Below the pieces are notes generated by a model. That model was not told where the DNA came from and searched no databases. It worked only from the letters and a program-made list of their open reading frames with translations. A DNA stretch of 64,000 bases from assembly GCA_963710975.1 (NCBI GenBank), contig CAVQCG010000003.1:62001-126000 (forward strand), in the 5' to 3' direction. Positions within the stretch are counted from its first letter, which is position 1. Each line of letters opens with the position of its first letter. Shown here in pieces: positions 8,586 to 17,412 of this stretch. A program made the position numbers and the translations under genes. This DNA is from JBBQXH01 sp963710975. GTDB lineage: Bacteria; Actinomycetota; Thermoleophilia; Gaiellales; Gaiellaceae.

Positions 8586-8627
8586 ATGCACGTCTTGTCT
8601 GATCCGTATCCCTGGGTTGAGCTGTGA
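8586..8627 (+). CDS. Putative 13-codon leader peptide, translationally coupled
   Basis: ATG at 8586 follows a GAAGGGAG ribosome-site-like stretch and encodes MHVLSDPYPWVEL, ending in a TGA that overlaps the GTG start of the next gene (GTGA, 8624-8627). The downstream GTG has no ribosome site of its own, so translation of this short frame could be what delivers ribosomes to it. Reality as a peptide is uncertain. Confidence 0.4.
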   Translation: MHVLSDPYPWVEL

Positions 8628-9847
8628 GGGAAAGGGCCGAAATCGTCGTTGTCGGCGGCGGCGTCGGCGGCTGCGCGATCCTCTATTGGCTGACCCAGTT
8701 CGGCAAGCGTGACGTTCTTCTCGTCGAGCGAGCCGAGCTTACCTCCGGCTCGACGTTCCATTCCGCCGGGCTTGTCGGACAACTCCGTAGCTCTCTGCCG
8801 TTGACGCGGATGATGATGTGGTCGGTCGAGCTCTACCGCACGCTGAGCGAGACGGTGGGTCTCGACACGGGCTGGCACGAAGTTGGTTCTCTTCGGCTCG
8901 CGTCGTCCGCGGAGCGGATGGAGGAACTCGCGCGCCAAGCCGGGTGGGCGAAGACATTTGGCCTCCCGCTCGAACTCGTCACTGCCGACGAGGCGCAGGA
9001 GCTTTTCCCGCCGATGACGACGAACGGGGTGCTCGGTGCCGCCTATCTCCCGACCGATGGCTATATCGATCCGGCGCAGCTGACGTACGCACTCGCAGAG
9101 GGTGCCCGACGCGGCGGCGCTGAAATCGCGCAACACACTCGCGTCACGGGAATCCGTGTCGACGGCGGGCGCGTGACGGGCCTCGAGACCGACAAGGGAG
9201 AGATCGAGACAGAGGTCGTGGTGAACGCCGGCGGCATGTTTGCCGGGGAGATCGGTGCGCTCGCCGGCGTGACCGTTCCGATCATCCCGATGGCTCACGA
9301 ATACCTCATCACGAAGCCGACCGGCCTGTCTCTCAGCATGCCCACGATCCGCGACCCGTCGCTCCTGGTCTACTTCCGCCCCGAGTCGGGCGGGCTGATA
9401 ATGGGCGGCTACGAGCGTCATTGCGCGCCGTGGGCGCTCGAGGGTATTCCAGCGGACTTCAACGGCAAGCTGCTGGCCGAGGACTGGCCTCGCTTCGAGG
9501 AACTGATGGAGAACGCTCTCGTACGCGTCCCCTCCCTCGAGCAGATGGAGGTGATCCGCCTCGTGAACGGGCCCGAGGCGTTCACCCCCGACAACGAGTT
9601 CATCCTCGGGCCAACGGACGTTCGGGGCCTCTGGACGGCTGCCGGCTTCTGCGCCCATGGACTCGCGGGTGCCGGCGGGATGGGTCGCCTGATCGCCGAG
9701 TGGATAGTCGAGGGGAGCTCCCTCGCTCGACACCTGGGAGATGGACTCTCGTCGCTTCGGCCAGGCGTACCGGTCACGCGCGTACACGCTCGCGAGAACG
9801 AAAGAGGTCTACGAAACCTATTACGACATCAAGTACCCGGGGCATGA
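8624..9847 (+). CDS. DAO-family FAD oxidoreductase half of a dimethylglycine/sarcosine-dehydrogenase-like protein
   Basis: 407-residue frame; residues 1 to about 368 are the FAD-binding DAO domain (EIVVVGGGVGGCAILYWL near residue 5, GSTFHSAGLVGQLRSS near 43, a GFCAHGLAGAGGMG FAD contact near 345). In the dimethylglycine/sarcosine dehydrogenase family this domain is fused to FAO_M and GcvT folate-binding domains in one chain of about 810 aa. Here the frame breaks at a tandem CTCGCTCG (9722-9729); the last ~38 residues are out-of-frame sequence and the natural continuation is the next gene. Removing one CTCG would restore SLDTWEMDSRRFG and a full-length protein. Role by family: oxidative N-demethylation, passing the one-carbon unit to tetrahydrofolate. 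Confidence 0.85.
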   Translation: MRERAEIVVVGGGVGGCAILYWLTQFGKRDVLLVERAELTSGSTFHSAGLVGQLRSSLPLTRMMMWSVELYRTLSETVGLDTGWHEVGSLRLASSAERMEELARQAGWAKTFGLPLELVTADEAQELFPPMTTNGVLGAAYLPTDGYIDPAQLTYALAEGARRGGAEIAQHTRVTGIRVDGGRVTGLETDKGEIETEVVVNAGGMFAGEIGALAGVTVPIIPMAHEYLITKPTGLSLSMPTIRDPSLLVYFRPESGGLIMGGYERHCAPWALEGIPADFNGKLLAEDWPRFEELMENALVRVPSLEQMEVIRLVNGPEAFTPDNEFILGPTDVRGLWTAAGFCAHGLAGAGGMGRLIAEWIVEGSSLARHLGDGLSSLRPGVPVTRVHARENERGLRNLLRHQVPGA

Positions 9848-11042
9848 GCGCCAGGCCGGCAGGCCACTGCGCGTCTCCTCCACCTACGACCTTCTGCGCG
9901 ATCTGGGTGCCGTGTTCGGCGAGAAGTCTGGCTGGGAACGGGCGAACTGGTTCGAACCGAACGAAGCACGAGGCGACGCCGAGCTACGGCCGCGAGGGTG
10001 GGCCGGTCGGCTCTGGTCGCCGGCGATCGGGGCGGAGCACCGAGCGTGCCGGGAGGCAGCGGCGCTGTTCGACGAGTCGTCCTTCGCCAAGATCGAGGTC
10101 TCCGGTGAAGGTGCGCCCGAGTTCCTCGAGCGCCTGTGCGCCAACCGCGTCGCGCGGGACGTGGGTCGCGTCACGTATACGCAGATGCTCAACCGGCGTG
10201 GGGGCATCGAATGCGATTTCACGGTCACCCGGCTGGGCGAGCAGCGCTTCCGAATCGTCACGGGAACGGCTTTTGGACAGCACGACCTCGCCTGGATACG
10301 CCACCACGCTCCAGAAGACGGATCGGTGCAAGTCACCGACGTGACCTCCGCATACACCTGCCTCGGACTGTGGGGCCCGATGAGCCGCGACATCCTCCAG
10401 CCGCTAACAGTCGCCGACCTCTCGAACGCGGCATTCCCGTACATGACGGCGAAAGAGGTAGCCATCGGGCCTGTCCCGTGTCTGGCGGTTCGCGTCACGT
10501 ACGTCGGGGAGCTCGGGTGGGAGCTCTACTGTCCAACGGAGTTCGGCCCCGCGCTCTGGAACGCGATCTGGGACGCCGGCCGTGAGCGTGGACTGCTCGC
10601 CGGCGGCTACAAGGCAATCGACTCACTTCGGCTCGAGAAGGGCTACCGAGTCTGGGGTGCCGACATCACCCCCGAGGACACTCCTTTCGAGGCCGGGCTC
10701 GGCTTTGCGGTCAAGCTCGACGAGAAGGATTTCATCGGGAAGGAGGCGCTCCACTCGAAGCCAGAACGGCAGCTCTGCTGCCTGACGCTCGCCGATCCCC
10801 GAGCCGTCGCACTCGGCTCCGAGCCGGTACGAGTCGACCGTGCTCCGATCGGACGCGTCACGAGCGGCGGGTACGGGTACTCCATCGAAAAGTCGATCGC
10901 CTACGCCTACCTCCCGGCGGACCTGGCGAAGGCGGGACTGCCTGTCGAGGTCGAAGTCTTCGGCGAGTGGATCGCCGGCGAGATCACGCCTGAGCCGCTC
11001 TTCGACCCCACGGGCGAGCGCATCCGCGCCGACGCCTCCTGA
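9741..11042 (+). CDS. FAO_M plus GcvT half of the dimethylglycine-dehydrogenase-like protein
   Basis: 433-residue frame starting MDSRRFGQAYRSRAYT, which is internal sequence in single-chain relatives (the FAO_M linker begins here), then GEKSGWERANWFEP near residue 60 and an aminomethyltransferase (GcvT) fold: YTQMLNRRGGIECDFTV near residue 145, TYVGELGWELY near 252 and the C-terminal GcvT barrel. The GcvT part takes the methylene group onto tetrahydrofolate. The ATG at 9741 is preceded by GGGAG with no spacing, a poor ribosome site, so independent expression is doubtful unless coupled to the upstream frame. It overlaps the DAO frame by 107 nt and converges with the kinase-like gene ending at 11065. 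Confidence 0.85.
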   Translation: MDSRRFGQAYRSRAYTLARTKEVYETYYDIKYPGHERQAGRPLRVSSTYDLLRDLGAVFGEKSGWERANWFEPNEARGDAELRPRGWAGRLWSPAIGAEHRACREAAALFDESSFAKIEVSGEGAPEFLERLCANRVARDVGRVTYTQMLNRRGGIECDFTVTRLGEQRFRIVTGTAFGQHDLAWIRHHAPEDGSVQVTDVTSAYTCLGLWGPMSRDILQPLTVADLSNAAFPYMTAKEVAIGPVPCLAVRVTYVGELGWELYCPTEFGPALWNAIWDAGRERGLLAGGYKAIDSLRLEKGYRVWGADITPEDTPFEAGLGFAVKLDEKDFIGKEALHSKPERQLCCLTLADPRAVALGSEPVRVDRAPIGRVTSGGYGYSIEKSIAYAYLPADLAKAGLPVEVEVFGEWIAGEITPEPLFDPTGERIRADAS

Positions 11043-11064
11043 CGGAAGAACGCCACCAGCACCT

Positions 11065-12024
11065 TCATCCTCGCGTCGCCTGCGTGAGGAGCCGGCCGAA
11101 GTCGGCCGACTCGAGGTCGCGCACGGCTTGGCCCCACTTGTCGAGCGCCTCTTCCCAGTAGTCGAACTCGACGTCGTCATTCGGCTCGAGCATTCCTGCG
11201 TGGACGGAGAACCAGAGCGTCCAGGTGAAGTTGGACATGATCAGGTACAGGCGGGTTCGGGCGACCTGTGTCGGCAGCCGCTCCCCGAAGTAGGCGTCGC
11301 AGAGACGCTCGACGTCATCGGCCGTGAAGTCGCTCTCGGCGGCGAGGTCGCCGAGCTCGAAGCAACGATCGTGCAGCCCGCTCAGCTGGTAGTCGATCAG
11401 CCGGATCGTGCCGTCGTCCATGATGTTCTCGGCGAGTAGGTCGTTGTTGCAGGAAGCGGGCCCGCAAGGCCGGGCGGCCAGAGTCGTCTCCATCCGGGCA
11501 ACCGTCGAGAGGTACGACTCGTACTCGTCTGGCTTGCGCAGACCATTCTTCTCGCAGATCTCCAGGAACCCCTCGAGATGGCGGAAGATGTCGAAGCGAT
11601 TACCGAACGGTCTGCAGTCGTCGTGGAGACGTCGACAGGCACGCCCGATGCGGCTGATGTTGTCCCGCTCTCGGACGTCGCTTGGATGAAACGTCACGCC
11701 GTCGATGTACTCGAGCACCAGCGCCGGCAGCTCGGGAAACGCTGCGACGACGCGAGCGCCGACTCCCGTCTCGGCCGCCCGTATGGTGTTCTCGATCTCC
11801 ATCCTCGCCGGGATTCCCAGGAGGAACCGATCGATGTCTTCTCGGAGAAGTCGTACGACGTACCGCTCCTCACCGACCTCGACGAGGTGCGTGATGTGGC
11901 TCAGTCCGCCCTTCATGACCTGCGCGGCGACGGTGCCGTCACTCCACCCAGGCATTCGATCGACCACATCGCTCAGAACCGGCGCGCCCCCCGGCTGGGC
12001 TGCGGGGACAGGCTCGGGGCTCAT
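11065..12024 (-). CDS. Choline/ethanolamine-kinase-like phosphotransferase (APH family)
   Basis: 319-residue protein of the aminoglycoside-phosphotransferase/choline-kinase fold. GGLSHITHLVEVGEERYVVR (residues ~39-58) is the nucleotide-binding loop; the catalytic loop reads NNDLLAENIM, with the usual HxD replaced by NND but the Asp retained, followed by the metal-binding IDYQLSG. The Asn/Tyr-rich C-terminus resembles LicA/choline kinases more than drug-resistance enzymes. The ATG at 12024 lies 19 bp after the P450 stop, making it the last gene of the GS / hydrolase / P450 / kinase operon. Phosphorylation of an amino alcohol is a reasonable inference. Confidence 0.8.
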   Translation of the reverse strand: MSPEPVPAAQPGGAPVLSDVVDRMPGWSDGTVAAQVMKGGLSHITHLVEVGEERYVVRLLREDIDRFLLGIPARMEIENTIRAAETGVGARVVAAFPELPALVLEYIDGVTFHPSDVRERDNISRIGRACRRLHDDCRPFGNRFDIFRHLEGFLEICEKNGLRKPDEYESYLSTVARMETTLAARPCGPASCNNDLLAENIMDDGTIRLIDYQLSGLHDRCFELGDLAAESDFTADDVERLCDAYFGERLPTQVARTRLYLIMSNFTWTLWFSVHAGMLEPNDDVEFDYWEEALDKWGQAVRDLESADFGRLLTQATRG

Positions 12025-12043
12025 CGGGTGAACGGAGCCTCGA

Positions 12044-13303
12044 TCACGACGTGGCAACGACCTGAACGGGAAGGGTCTGAACGCCGTTGACGAAGTTCGA
12101 GCGAGTTCGCACGGGAGCTCCGTCAAGCTCGAGCCGTACACCACGCGACACCATCTCCTCGAGCAGAACCCTGATCTCGAGCCTCGCCAGCCACGCGCCG
12201 AGGCAGTAGTGCGGGCCTGTCCCACCGAAGGTGACATGCTCGTTCGGCGTGCGACCCACGTCGAAGCGGTAGGGATCGACGAAGACACGATCGTCGAAGT
12301 TCCCGGAGACGTACCACATCACGACCTTGTCGCCGCGGCGAATCTCGACGCCTCCGACCTCCGTGTCGCGCATGGCCGTGCGGCGGAAGTAGAGAATCGG
12401 ACTGGCCCAGCGAAGGATCTCTTCTACCGCCCGTGGAATGAGCGCCGGATCGGCCAGGAGGCGCTCGTACTCGCCCCGGTTCTCGATCAGAGCGAGCATG
12501 CCCTGCGATATCGCGGTCCGGGTCGTCTCGTTGCCCGCGAAGACGAGGAGCTGGAAGAAGTTGCAGTACTCCATGTCGCTCAGCGACTCACCGTCGACTT
12601 CCGCGTAGACGAGGCGGCTGATGAGATCATCACGCGGGTCGGCTCTGCGCTCCTCTCCAAGACGGCGTCCATACTCGAACAGCGCATGAGATGCAGGGCT
12701 GCTGAACGGCAGAAGCGAAAGCCGAGTGGTATTCCCGTATGCGGTCGGGTCAAGAGGGACGCCAGAGGTGCCTTCGACGAGATGGTTGGAGAGCTCGACC
12801 ATGAACGGCGAGTCCTCTGCCGGAATTCCAAGGATCGAGACGATCACATTGATGGGAAGCGGTGCCGAAAAGGCCGTCACGAAATCGCCTCCGCCAGCTG
12901 CGACGAGCTTGTCGAGTAAGTCCGTCGCGATACCGCGCGTCGCCTGCTCATAGTCGGCAACCTTTTTCGGAGTGAACGCCGAGCTGACGAGACGCCTCAG
13001 ACGCGTGTGCTCGGGCGGATCGGTCTCGATGAGCGAGCGGCGCGCTTCGAGCTCGTCGGGGTCGAGATCCACGAGCAACACATGCTCAGCGGCGGACGAG
13101 TACGTGTCGGTATCCCTGGAGATCTCGAGGATGTCCGCGTGCCGTGTTATTGCCCAGAACCCAGTGCTTCGGTCGGGCCACGGATGCCAGTGAACCGGTT
13201 CGTGGTCTCGGAGGAGACGAAACCGATCGTGCGGTATGCCGCCCTCGTAGATCGCCGGATCGGCGATGTCGATACTGCTCAGGTCGTCGAGGGCAGACGT
13301 CAT
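12044..13303 (-). CDS. Cytochrome P450 monooxygenase
   Basis: 419-residue soluble bacterial P450. I-helix oxygen-binding motif AGNETTR (256-262), K-helix ExxR (Glu295-Arg298 in EEILRW), and heme loop FGGTGPHYCLGAWLARLEI with the cysteine ligand at about 367. The region around AxIETDPPEHTRLRR is the usual C-helix. The start overlaps the stop of the upstream hydrolase (ATGA, 13300-13303). Such CYPs hydroxylate or N/O-dealkylate small substrates and need a ferredoxin and reductase, neither of which is in the window. Embedding in an amine-type operon hints at N-dealkylation, which is inference. Confidence 0.93.
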   Translation of the reverse strand: MTSALDDLSSIDIADPAIYEGGIPHDRFRLLRDHEPVHWHPWPDRSTGFWAITRHADILEISRDTDTYSSAAEHVLLVDLDPDELEARRSLIETDPPEHTRLRRLVSSAFTPKKVADYEQATRGIATDLLDKLVAAGGGDFVTAFSAPLPINVIVSILGIPAEDSPFMVELSNHLVEGTSGVPLDPTAYGNTTRLSLLPFSSPASHALFEYGRRLGEERRADPRDDLISRLVYAEVDGESLSDMEYCNFFQLLVFAGNETTRTAISQGMLALIENRGEYERLLADPALIPRAVEEILRWASPILYFRRTAMRDTEVGGVEIRRGDKVVMWYVSGNFDDRVFVDPYRFDVGRTPNEHVTFGGTGPHYCLGAWLARLEIRVLLEEMVSRGVRLELDGAPVRTRSNFVNGVQTLPVQVVATS

Positions 13304-14094
13304 GCCTGGGCCCCGCACTCCTCGACGGCGTTTGCTTCTCGAGCTACATCGACAAGAGCCCTGTACGGCCTCAGATGCACGTCGTTCCGCTCGATCATGT
13401 ACTCCGGGTGAAACAGGAGGCCGAGGAGAAAGCCGCTGGAGCGGTCGCCTTCCACCACCTCGACGACGCCGTCGGGTGCTCGGCCGGTGACGGTGAGGGC
13501 GGACGGCACCGTGCCGGGGGCCTGATGATGCAAGCATCCGACGTCGACTGCGGTTCCTTCGTAGACCGAGGCGGCGAGGCTCCCGGGGGTCAGCGTTACT
13601 TGATGAAGAACCATGCGGTCGAAACCGTCGACCGGAATGGGCTCGACGTCGTGGCGCACGTCGTCGACGAGGGTTCCGCCAAGAGCGACGGTGATCAGCT
13701 CCATCCCCCGACAAACGCCGAGAATAGGCTTGCCCCGGCGGCGAACCGCATGAACGAGCTCGATCTCGAACTCGTCGCGCACGTGGTCGTAGAGCTCAGT
13801 TCCCCCCGCTACGTCCTGTCCGCCGTACGCGGACGGAGCGATGTCCACACCTCCCGCGATGACGAATGCGTCGAGCATGTCGGCATACCGTTCCGGAGCT
13901 CCCTCGTCGGCCTCGCTCACCGCTGGGATGATCACGGGATTGCCTCCCGCCTGGACGACCGCCCGCGGGTTACATCGATCGACGCAGTACGACGGCAGGA
14001 CGCCTTCGGCGATGGGCAGGTCGTACGACCCCGCCGTGATGCCGACGAGGGGCCGGACACGACCGCTGTCGTGTCGTTCGCCTAGGCGTTCCAT
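13300..14094 (-). CDS. Class I glutamine-amidotransferase-like hydrolase (peptidase C26, PuuD-like)
   Basis: About 264 residues starting MERLGERHDSGRVRPLVGITAG. The nucleophile elbow is GVCRGME, the catalytic His lies in LLFHPEYM, and the AFVIAGGVDIAPSAYG stretch is characteristic of gamma-glutamyl-GABA hydrolase (PuuD) relatives. I use the ATG at 14094 because it forms a TGATG overlap with the upstream ligase stop; an ATG at 14103 is an alternative. Known PuuD cleaves gamma-glutamyl amides made by a PuuA-type ligase, which matches the upstream gene. Confidence 0.85.
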   Translation of the reverse strand: MERLGERHDSGRVRPLVGITAGSYDLPIAEGVLPSYCVDRCNPRAVVQAGGNPVIIPAVSEADEGAPERYADMLDAFVIAGGVDIAPSAYGGQDVAGGTELYDHVRDEFEIELVHAVRRRGKPILGVCRGMELITVALGGTLVDDVRHDVEPIPVDGFDRMVLHQVTLTPGSLAASVYEGTAVDVGCLHHQAPGTVPSALTVTGRAPDGVVEVVEGDRSSGFLLGLLFHPEYMIERNDVHLRPYRALVDVAREANAVEECGAQA

Positions 14095-15488
14095 CAGGGC
14101 CATCGTTCGAGGTAGAAGTCGAGCTCCCAAGGGGAAACTTGCGACCAGAATCGGTCGAGATCGTTCTGCCGGATGCCGAGGAACGTCTCGTAGAGTCGTG
14201 GGCGGAAGAGGTCGCGCATGAGGTCGTCGGCCTTGAAGGCCTCGATCGCCTCGGTCAGGGTGATCGGGATTCGCTCCTCACGGGGAACCCGGAGGTCGTT
14301 CATCTTGTTGTCCTGGATCGGCTCGCCCGGATCGATGCGCCGACGGATGCCGTCGAGGCCTGCGACGAGACAGGAGGCGACCGTGAGGTACGGATTGCAC
14401 GATGCGTCCATCTGGCGTGCCTCGATGCGCCCGATATCCGAGATTCGGAAGAGGCACGAACGGTTGTTGAAGCCGTACGACTTGTGGAACGGTGCCCAGT
14501 AGCCGATGTCCCAGAACCGCTTGTACGAGTTGGCCGTCGGTGCTCCAACGAGGGTCAGCGCGTCTGCGTGGTCCATCAAGCCACCGAGGAAGTTCACGCC
14601 CATCTCGCTCAGGAGGCAGGCTCCCTTGAGGTCTCCGACGAGGACGTTCTCCCCGGAATCGCTCATGAGCGAGAGGTTGTGATGGTGGCCGTTGGCGGAG
14701 CACCCCATGAACGGCTTCGCCATGAAGGTCGCGATGAGTCCGTGCTTCCGCGCCACGATGCGGCACAGCTGCCGGTATGTCCAGAAGTCGTCCGTGTACG
14801 CGAGCGGTGTCCCCGGCGCCTGGTTGACCTCGATCTGCGAGCGGTCTTCCGCATCGGAGTGGGTGATCCGCAGACCCATCGCCTGTCCGTACTCGAGTAG
14901 GTCGAGCATGATCGGCTCGAACTCCTCGAGATATGCGACCTCGTAGAAGGCCTGCGCGTCCGTCGTGTGCTCGAGGGCGCCATCCTCCTTGCGCCGGAGC
15001 CACATCATCTCCGGCTCGATGCCCACGAACATGTTCGCCCCCGTCTCCTCGCGGAACGTGTGCTCGTGACGAGCGAGCGTTCCTCGAGAGTCGTGGTCGA
15101 AGAGCTCATTCGTGTCGAGGTCGTAGTAGAAGCACAGGACTCGCGCGAGCTTCGGCTGCCAGGGCAGTCGGCGCAGCGTTGTCAGGTCGGGAACCATCGC
15201 ACCCTCAGGGTCCTCTTCGCTGAAGCCGATCGAGTCGCCCCAGATCGTCGCGCGAAAATCCGTCGCCGCGAGGGGATGCATTCGGATACCCCTCCTGGCT
15301 ACACGCTCGAAGAGGTCCCGCGTGATGAGCTTCCCGATCGGACGACCGTCGATGGACGGCGAGACGAAGTACACCGCCTCGATGCCTTCGCTCTCGATGA
15401 ATCTCGTCGCTTCGGCGACTTCGTCGCCGAACTGGTCTGACGCAGTCCATTCCTTGTAGTTGGCGACGAGCTCATACCGTGTCGACAT
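14094..15488 (-). CDS. Glutamine-synthetase-family gamma-glutamyl-amine ligase (PuuA/GmaS-like)
   Basis: 464-residue glutamine synthetase fold protein. Metal-site Glu motif GIEPEMMW near residue 157, the nucleotide/glutamate loop ANGHHHNLSL near residue 265, and RISDIGRIEARQMDASCNPYL near residue 350 that replaces the NRS-x-R-IP segment seen in true GS. Relatives ligate glutamate to amines: putrescine (PuuA), methylamine (GmaS) or ethanolamine. The next gene is a PuuD-like hydrolase, so a gamma-glutamylation route is likely; the presence of a trimethylamine dehydrogenase nearby makes methylamine a candidate. ATG at 15488 follows GAGGGGGATC. The 15489-15646 stretch is the promoter region with nothing else recognised. 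Confidence 0.88.
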   Translation of the reverse strand: MSTRYELVANYKEWTASDQFGDEVAEATRFIESEGIEAVYFVSPSIDGRPIGKLITRDLFERVARRGIRMHPLAATDFRATIWGDSIGFSEEDPEGAMVPDLTTLRRLPWQPKLARVLCFYYDLDTNELFDHDSRGTLARHEHTFREETGANMFVGIEPEMMWLRRKEDGALEHTTDAQAFYEVAYLEEFEPIMLDLLEYGQAMGLRITHSDAEDRSQIEVNQAPGTPLAYTDDFWTYRQLCRIVARKHGLIATFMAKPFMGCSANGHHHNLSLMSDSGENVLVGDLKGACLLSEMGVNFLGGLMDHADALTLVGAPTANSYKRFWDIGYWAPFHKSYGFNNRSCLFRISDIGRIEARQMDASCNPYLTVASCLVAGLDGIRRRIDPGEPIQDNKMNDLRVPREERIPITLTEAIEAFKADDLMRDLFRPRLYETFLGIRQNDLDRFWSQVSPWELDFYLERWP

Positions 15489-15646
15489 AGAGAGATCCCC
15501 CTCAGGCGTAGGCGTGCGTGAGGCGACTTCCTACACCACCTCGGAAGACCATGAGTCTAAGGACAGTAGAAGCCAAAAGTCTGTAAGCAGTTCTTAACGC
15601 CCGCGACTATGCCTCATCGGAACATTCGTGTCAAGACGGCGAGGCG

Positions 15647-16459
15647 CTAACGACGTACGGGTGGTACCGGCGACCAGCTCACTGCGCCTCTGTCTTTTCC
15701 CGTCGTGCTCAGGCCGGGCTCGAGGCCGAGCCAGACCGCCAAGGTCGTTTGCACGTGCTTCCTCATCGCCGCTTGTGCCCGACTGGGCTGCCGTGATTTC
15801 ACGGCGCGGAGGATCGCGCGGTGCTCTCGATTCGACAGCCTCAAGGTCGAGATCGGGTTGTGATCCCAGAGAGCCGAGACCTGATACGCGCGAGAGCGGA
15901 GCGCTGTGACCTCCGTGACCAAACGCTGCGATCGAGAGGCATCTGCAAGGATCAGATGGAACAGAGTGTCTCGCTCGCTCCACGCCGAGAAGTCCGAAAT
16001 CTCATCCATCAACTCCACGAGTTCGTCGAGATACGCGATCTGTTCCTCGGTGACACGCTCCGCGGCAAGTGCCGCCGCCCCGCCCTCGACGACGGAGCGG
16101 AAATCTGCAAAGTCGCGGAGATCCTCCTCCGGCGGCAACGCCGACCCAGGGACGGGGAGCGTTCCGGGGAGCGTTCGGCTCACGAACGTGCCTCCGGCGT
16201 GTCCGCGACGCGTTTCGACAAGGCCCGCCTCTCTGAGGATCGACAGAGCCCCCCGGAGCGTTACGACCGAGATGCCGAGGGAACGCGCAAGGCTCGTTTC
16301 ACGAGGAAGCTGATCGCCTGGGCGCAAGAGTCCGAGGGCGATCGCCTGCCCTAGCCGGGCAACTGTCTCGGCGACGGCACTGCCCTGGCGGATCGGGGTG
16401 AAGATCGTGCGCTCGACGAGACTGTCGACCACAGCGCGTGCCTTGGGCTCAGTGTGCAT
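15647..16459 (-). CDS. GntR-family regulator, FadR/FCD type
   Basis: 270-residue regulator. N-terminal winged helix at about 25-95 (LLRPGDQLPRETSLARSLG, then SVVTLRGALSILREAG), the wing GGTFVSR, and an all-helical FCD ligand domain from about residue 110 (DFRSVVEGGAAALAAERVT) with a conserved SERDTLFHLIL helix. FCD regulators bind carboxylates or amino acids, often with a metal. Divergent from the SDR at 16582 across a 122-bp intergenic stretch holding a clear promoter; it probably controls the SDR-TMADH operon. Confidence 0.87.
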   Translation of the reverse strand: MHTEPKARAVVDSLVERTIFTPIRQGSAVAETVARLGQAIALGLLRPGDQLPRETSLARSLGISVVTLRGALSILREAGLVETRRGHAGGTFVSRTLPGTLPVPGSALPPEEDLRDFADFRSVVEGGAAALAAERVTEEQIAYLDELVELMDEISDFSAWSERDTLFHLILADASRSQRLVTEVTALRSRAYQVSALWDHNPISTLRLSNREHRAILRAVKSRQPSRAQAAMRKHVQTTLAVWLGLEPGLSTTGKDRGAVSWSPVPPVRR

Positions 16460-16513
16460 GGGCGATCAGGGTAACACCAGGGCTCATCCGAACAACTGCC
16501 TTTCCTCACGGGC

Positions 16514-16543
16514 TTGACCTTCAAACATGCTAGGCCATATCTT
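16514..16543 (+). promoter_or_regulatory. Promoter upstream of the SDR / TMADH operon
   Basis: TTGACC (16514-16519), 18-bp spacer, TATCTT (16538-16543), about 38 bp before the SDR start. Both hexamers match the consensus well for such G+C-rich DNA. Confidence 0.55.
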
Positions 16544-16581
16544 TGCTTGGCGCGAACGGTTTTCCCAAAGGAGCTACGAAC

Positions 16582-17361
16582 ATGGCATTGGACGGCAAGG
16601 TCGCGCTTGTCACAGGAGGCGGCCGCGGAATCGGGCGCGGCACGGCGCGCCAGCTTCTCGAGGCAGGCGCGCGGGTTCAGGTGACATCCCGAACCGAAGC
16701 AGACCTCGATGAGACCGTCCGGCTCCTGTCCTCCTTCGGGGACATTGCCGGTCGGCCTAGCGACGTGTCAGATGCGGGATCCGTTCGAGCGCTATTCGAC
16801 GATGTCGTATCCCGCTTCGGTGGCCTCGACATTCTCGTCTGCTCGCATGGCGTCTACAACGCCGGCTACACGTTCCTCGACTTCTCCGAGGAGCTCTGGG
16901 ACCAGACGATTGCGGTCAACCTCAAGGGAACCTTCCTCTGTGGTCAGGCGGCCGCTCGCTTGATGGTCGAGCAGGCTCGGCCAGGTCGGATCATCAACAT
17001 CTCATCGATCAACGCGCTCGCTTCGGAGCCGGATTGCTCCGCTTACAACACGAGCAAGGGTGGCGTCAACGCACTCACCCGCTCGATGGCTCTCGACCTC
17101 GGCCGATTCGGGATCACGGTGAATACGATCGCTCCCGGTTGGGTTCGGACGCCAATGTCGGCCCCGTACCTGACCGAAGAGATTGCGTCAGGCAAGCAGA
17201 TCATCAACCCGATGCGCAGGGTCGGCGAGCCAGAGGACATCGGGAGTGCAGTCGTCTGGCTCGCTGATTCTGCGAGCTCCTACGTCACCGGCGCAACGAT
17301 CGTGGTCGATGGCGGGCAGTACGCGATGCTGCCTATGCCAGTCGACATCGACCTCGAATGA
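16582..17361 (+). CDS. Short-chain dehydrogenase/reductase (SDR)
   Basis: 259-residue classical SDR. Cofactor motif TGGGRGIGRG (11-20), catalytic Ser141/142, Tyr155 and Lys159 (YNTSK), and the C-terminal SSYVTGATIVVDGGQ typical of the FabG branch. The usual NNAG is replaced by CSHG at 87-90, an uncommon variant. ATG 16582 has a good AAAGGAG site; an in-frame start at 16543 would add 13 residues without similarity. First gene of the operon leading to the amine oxidase and trimethylamine dehydrogenase. Substrate unknown. Confidence 0.92.
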   Translation: MALDGKVALVTGGGRGIGRGTARQLLEAGARVQVTSRTEADLDETVRLLSSFGDIAGRPSDVSDAGSVRALFDDVVSRFGGLDILVCSHGVYNAGYTFLDFSEELWDQTIAVNLKGTFLCGQAAARLMVEQARPGRIINISSINALASEPDCSAYNTSKGGVNALTRSMALDLGRFGITVNTIAPGWVRTPMSAPYLTEEIASGKQIINPMRRVGEPEDIGSAVVWLADSASSYVTGATIVVDGGQYAMLPMPVDIDLE

Positions 17362-17412
17362 GCCGGCTGCGGGCCGAGCCCATGACGACCGGGCATCGCG
17401 GGCTCATGCCCC

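Noticed and set aside
8522..9787. 421-codon minus-strand frame
   Set aside because: Antisense to the DAO-family gene, which carries clear FAD motifs; no similarity on this strand.
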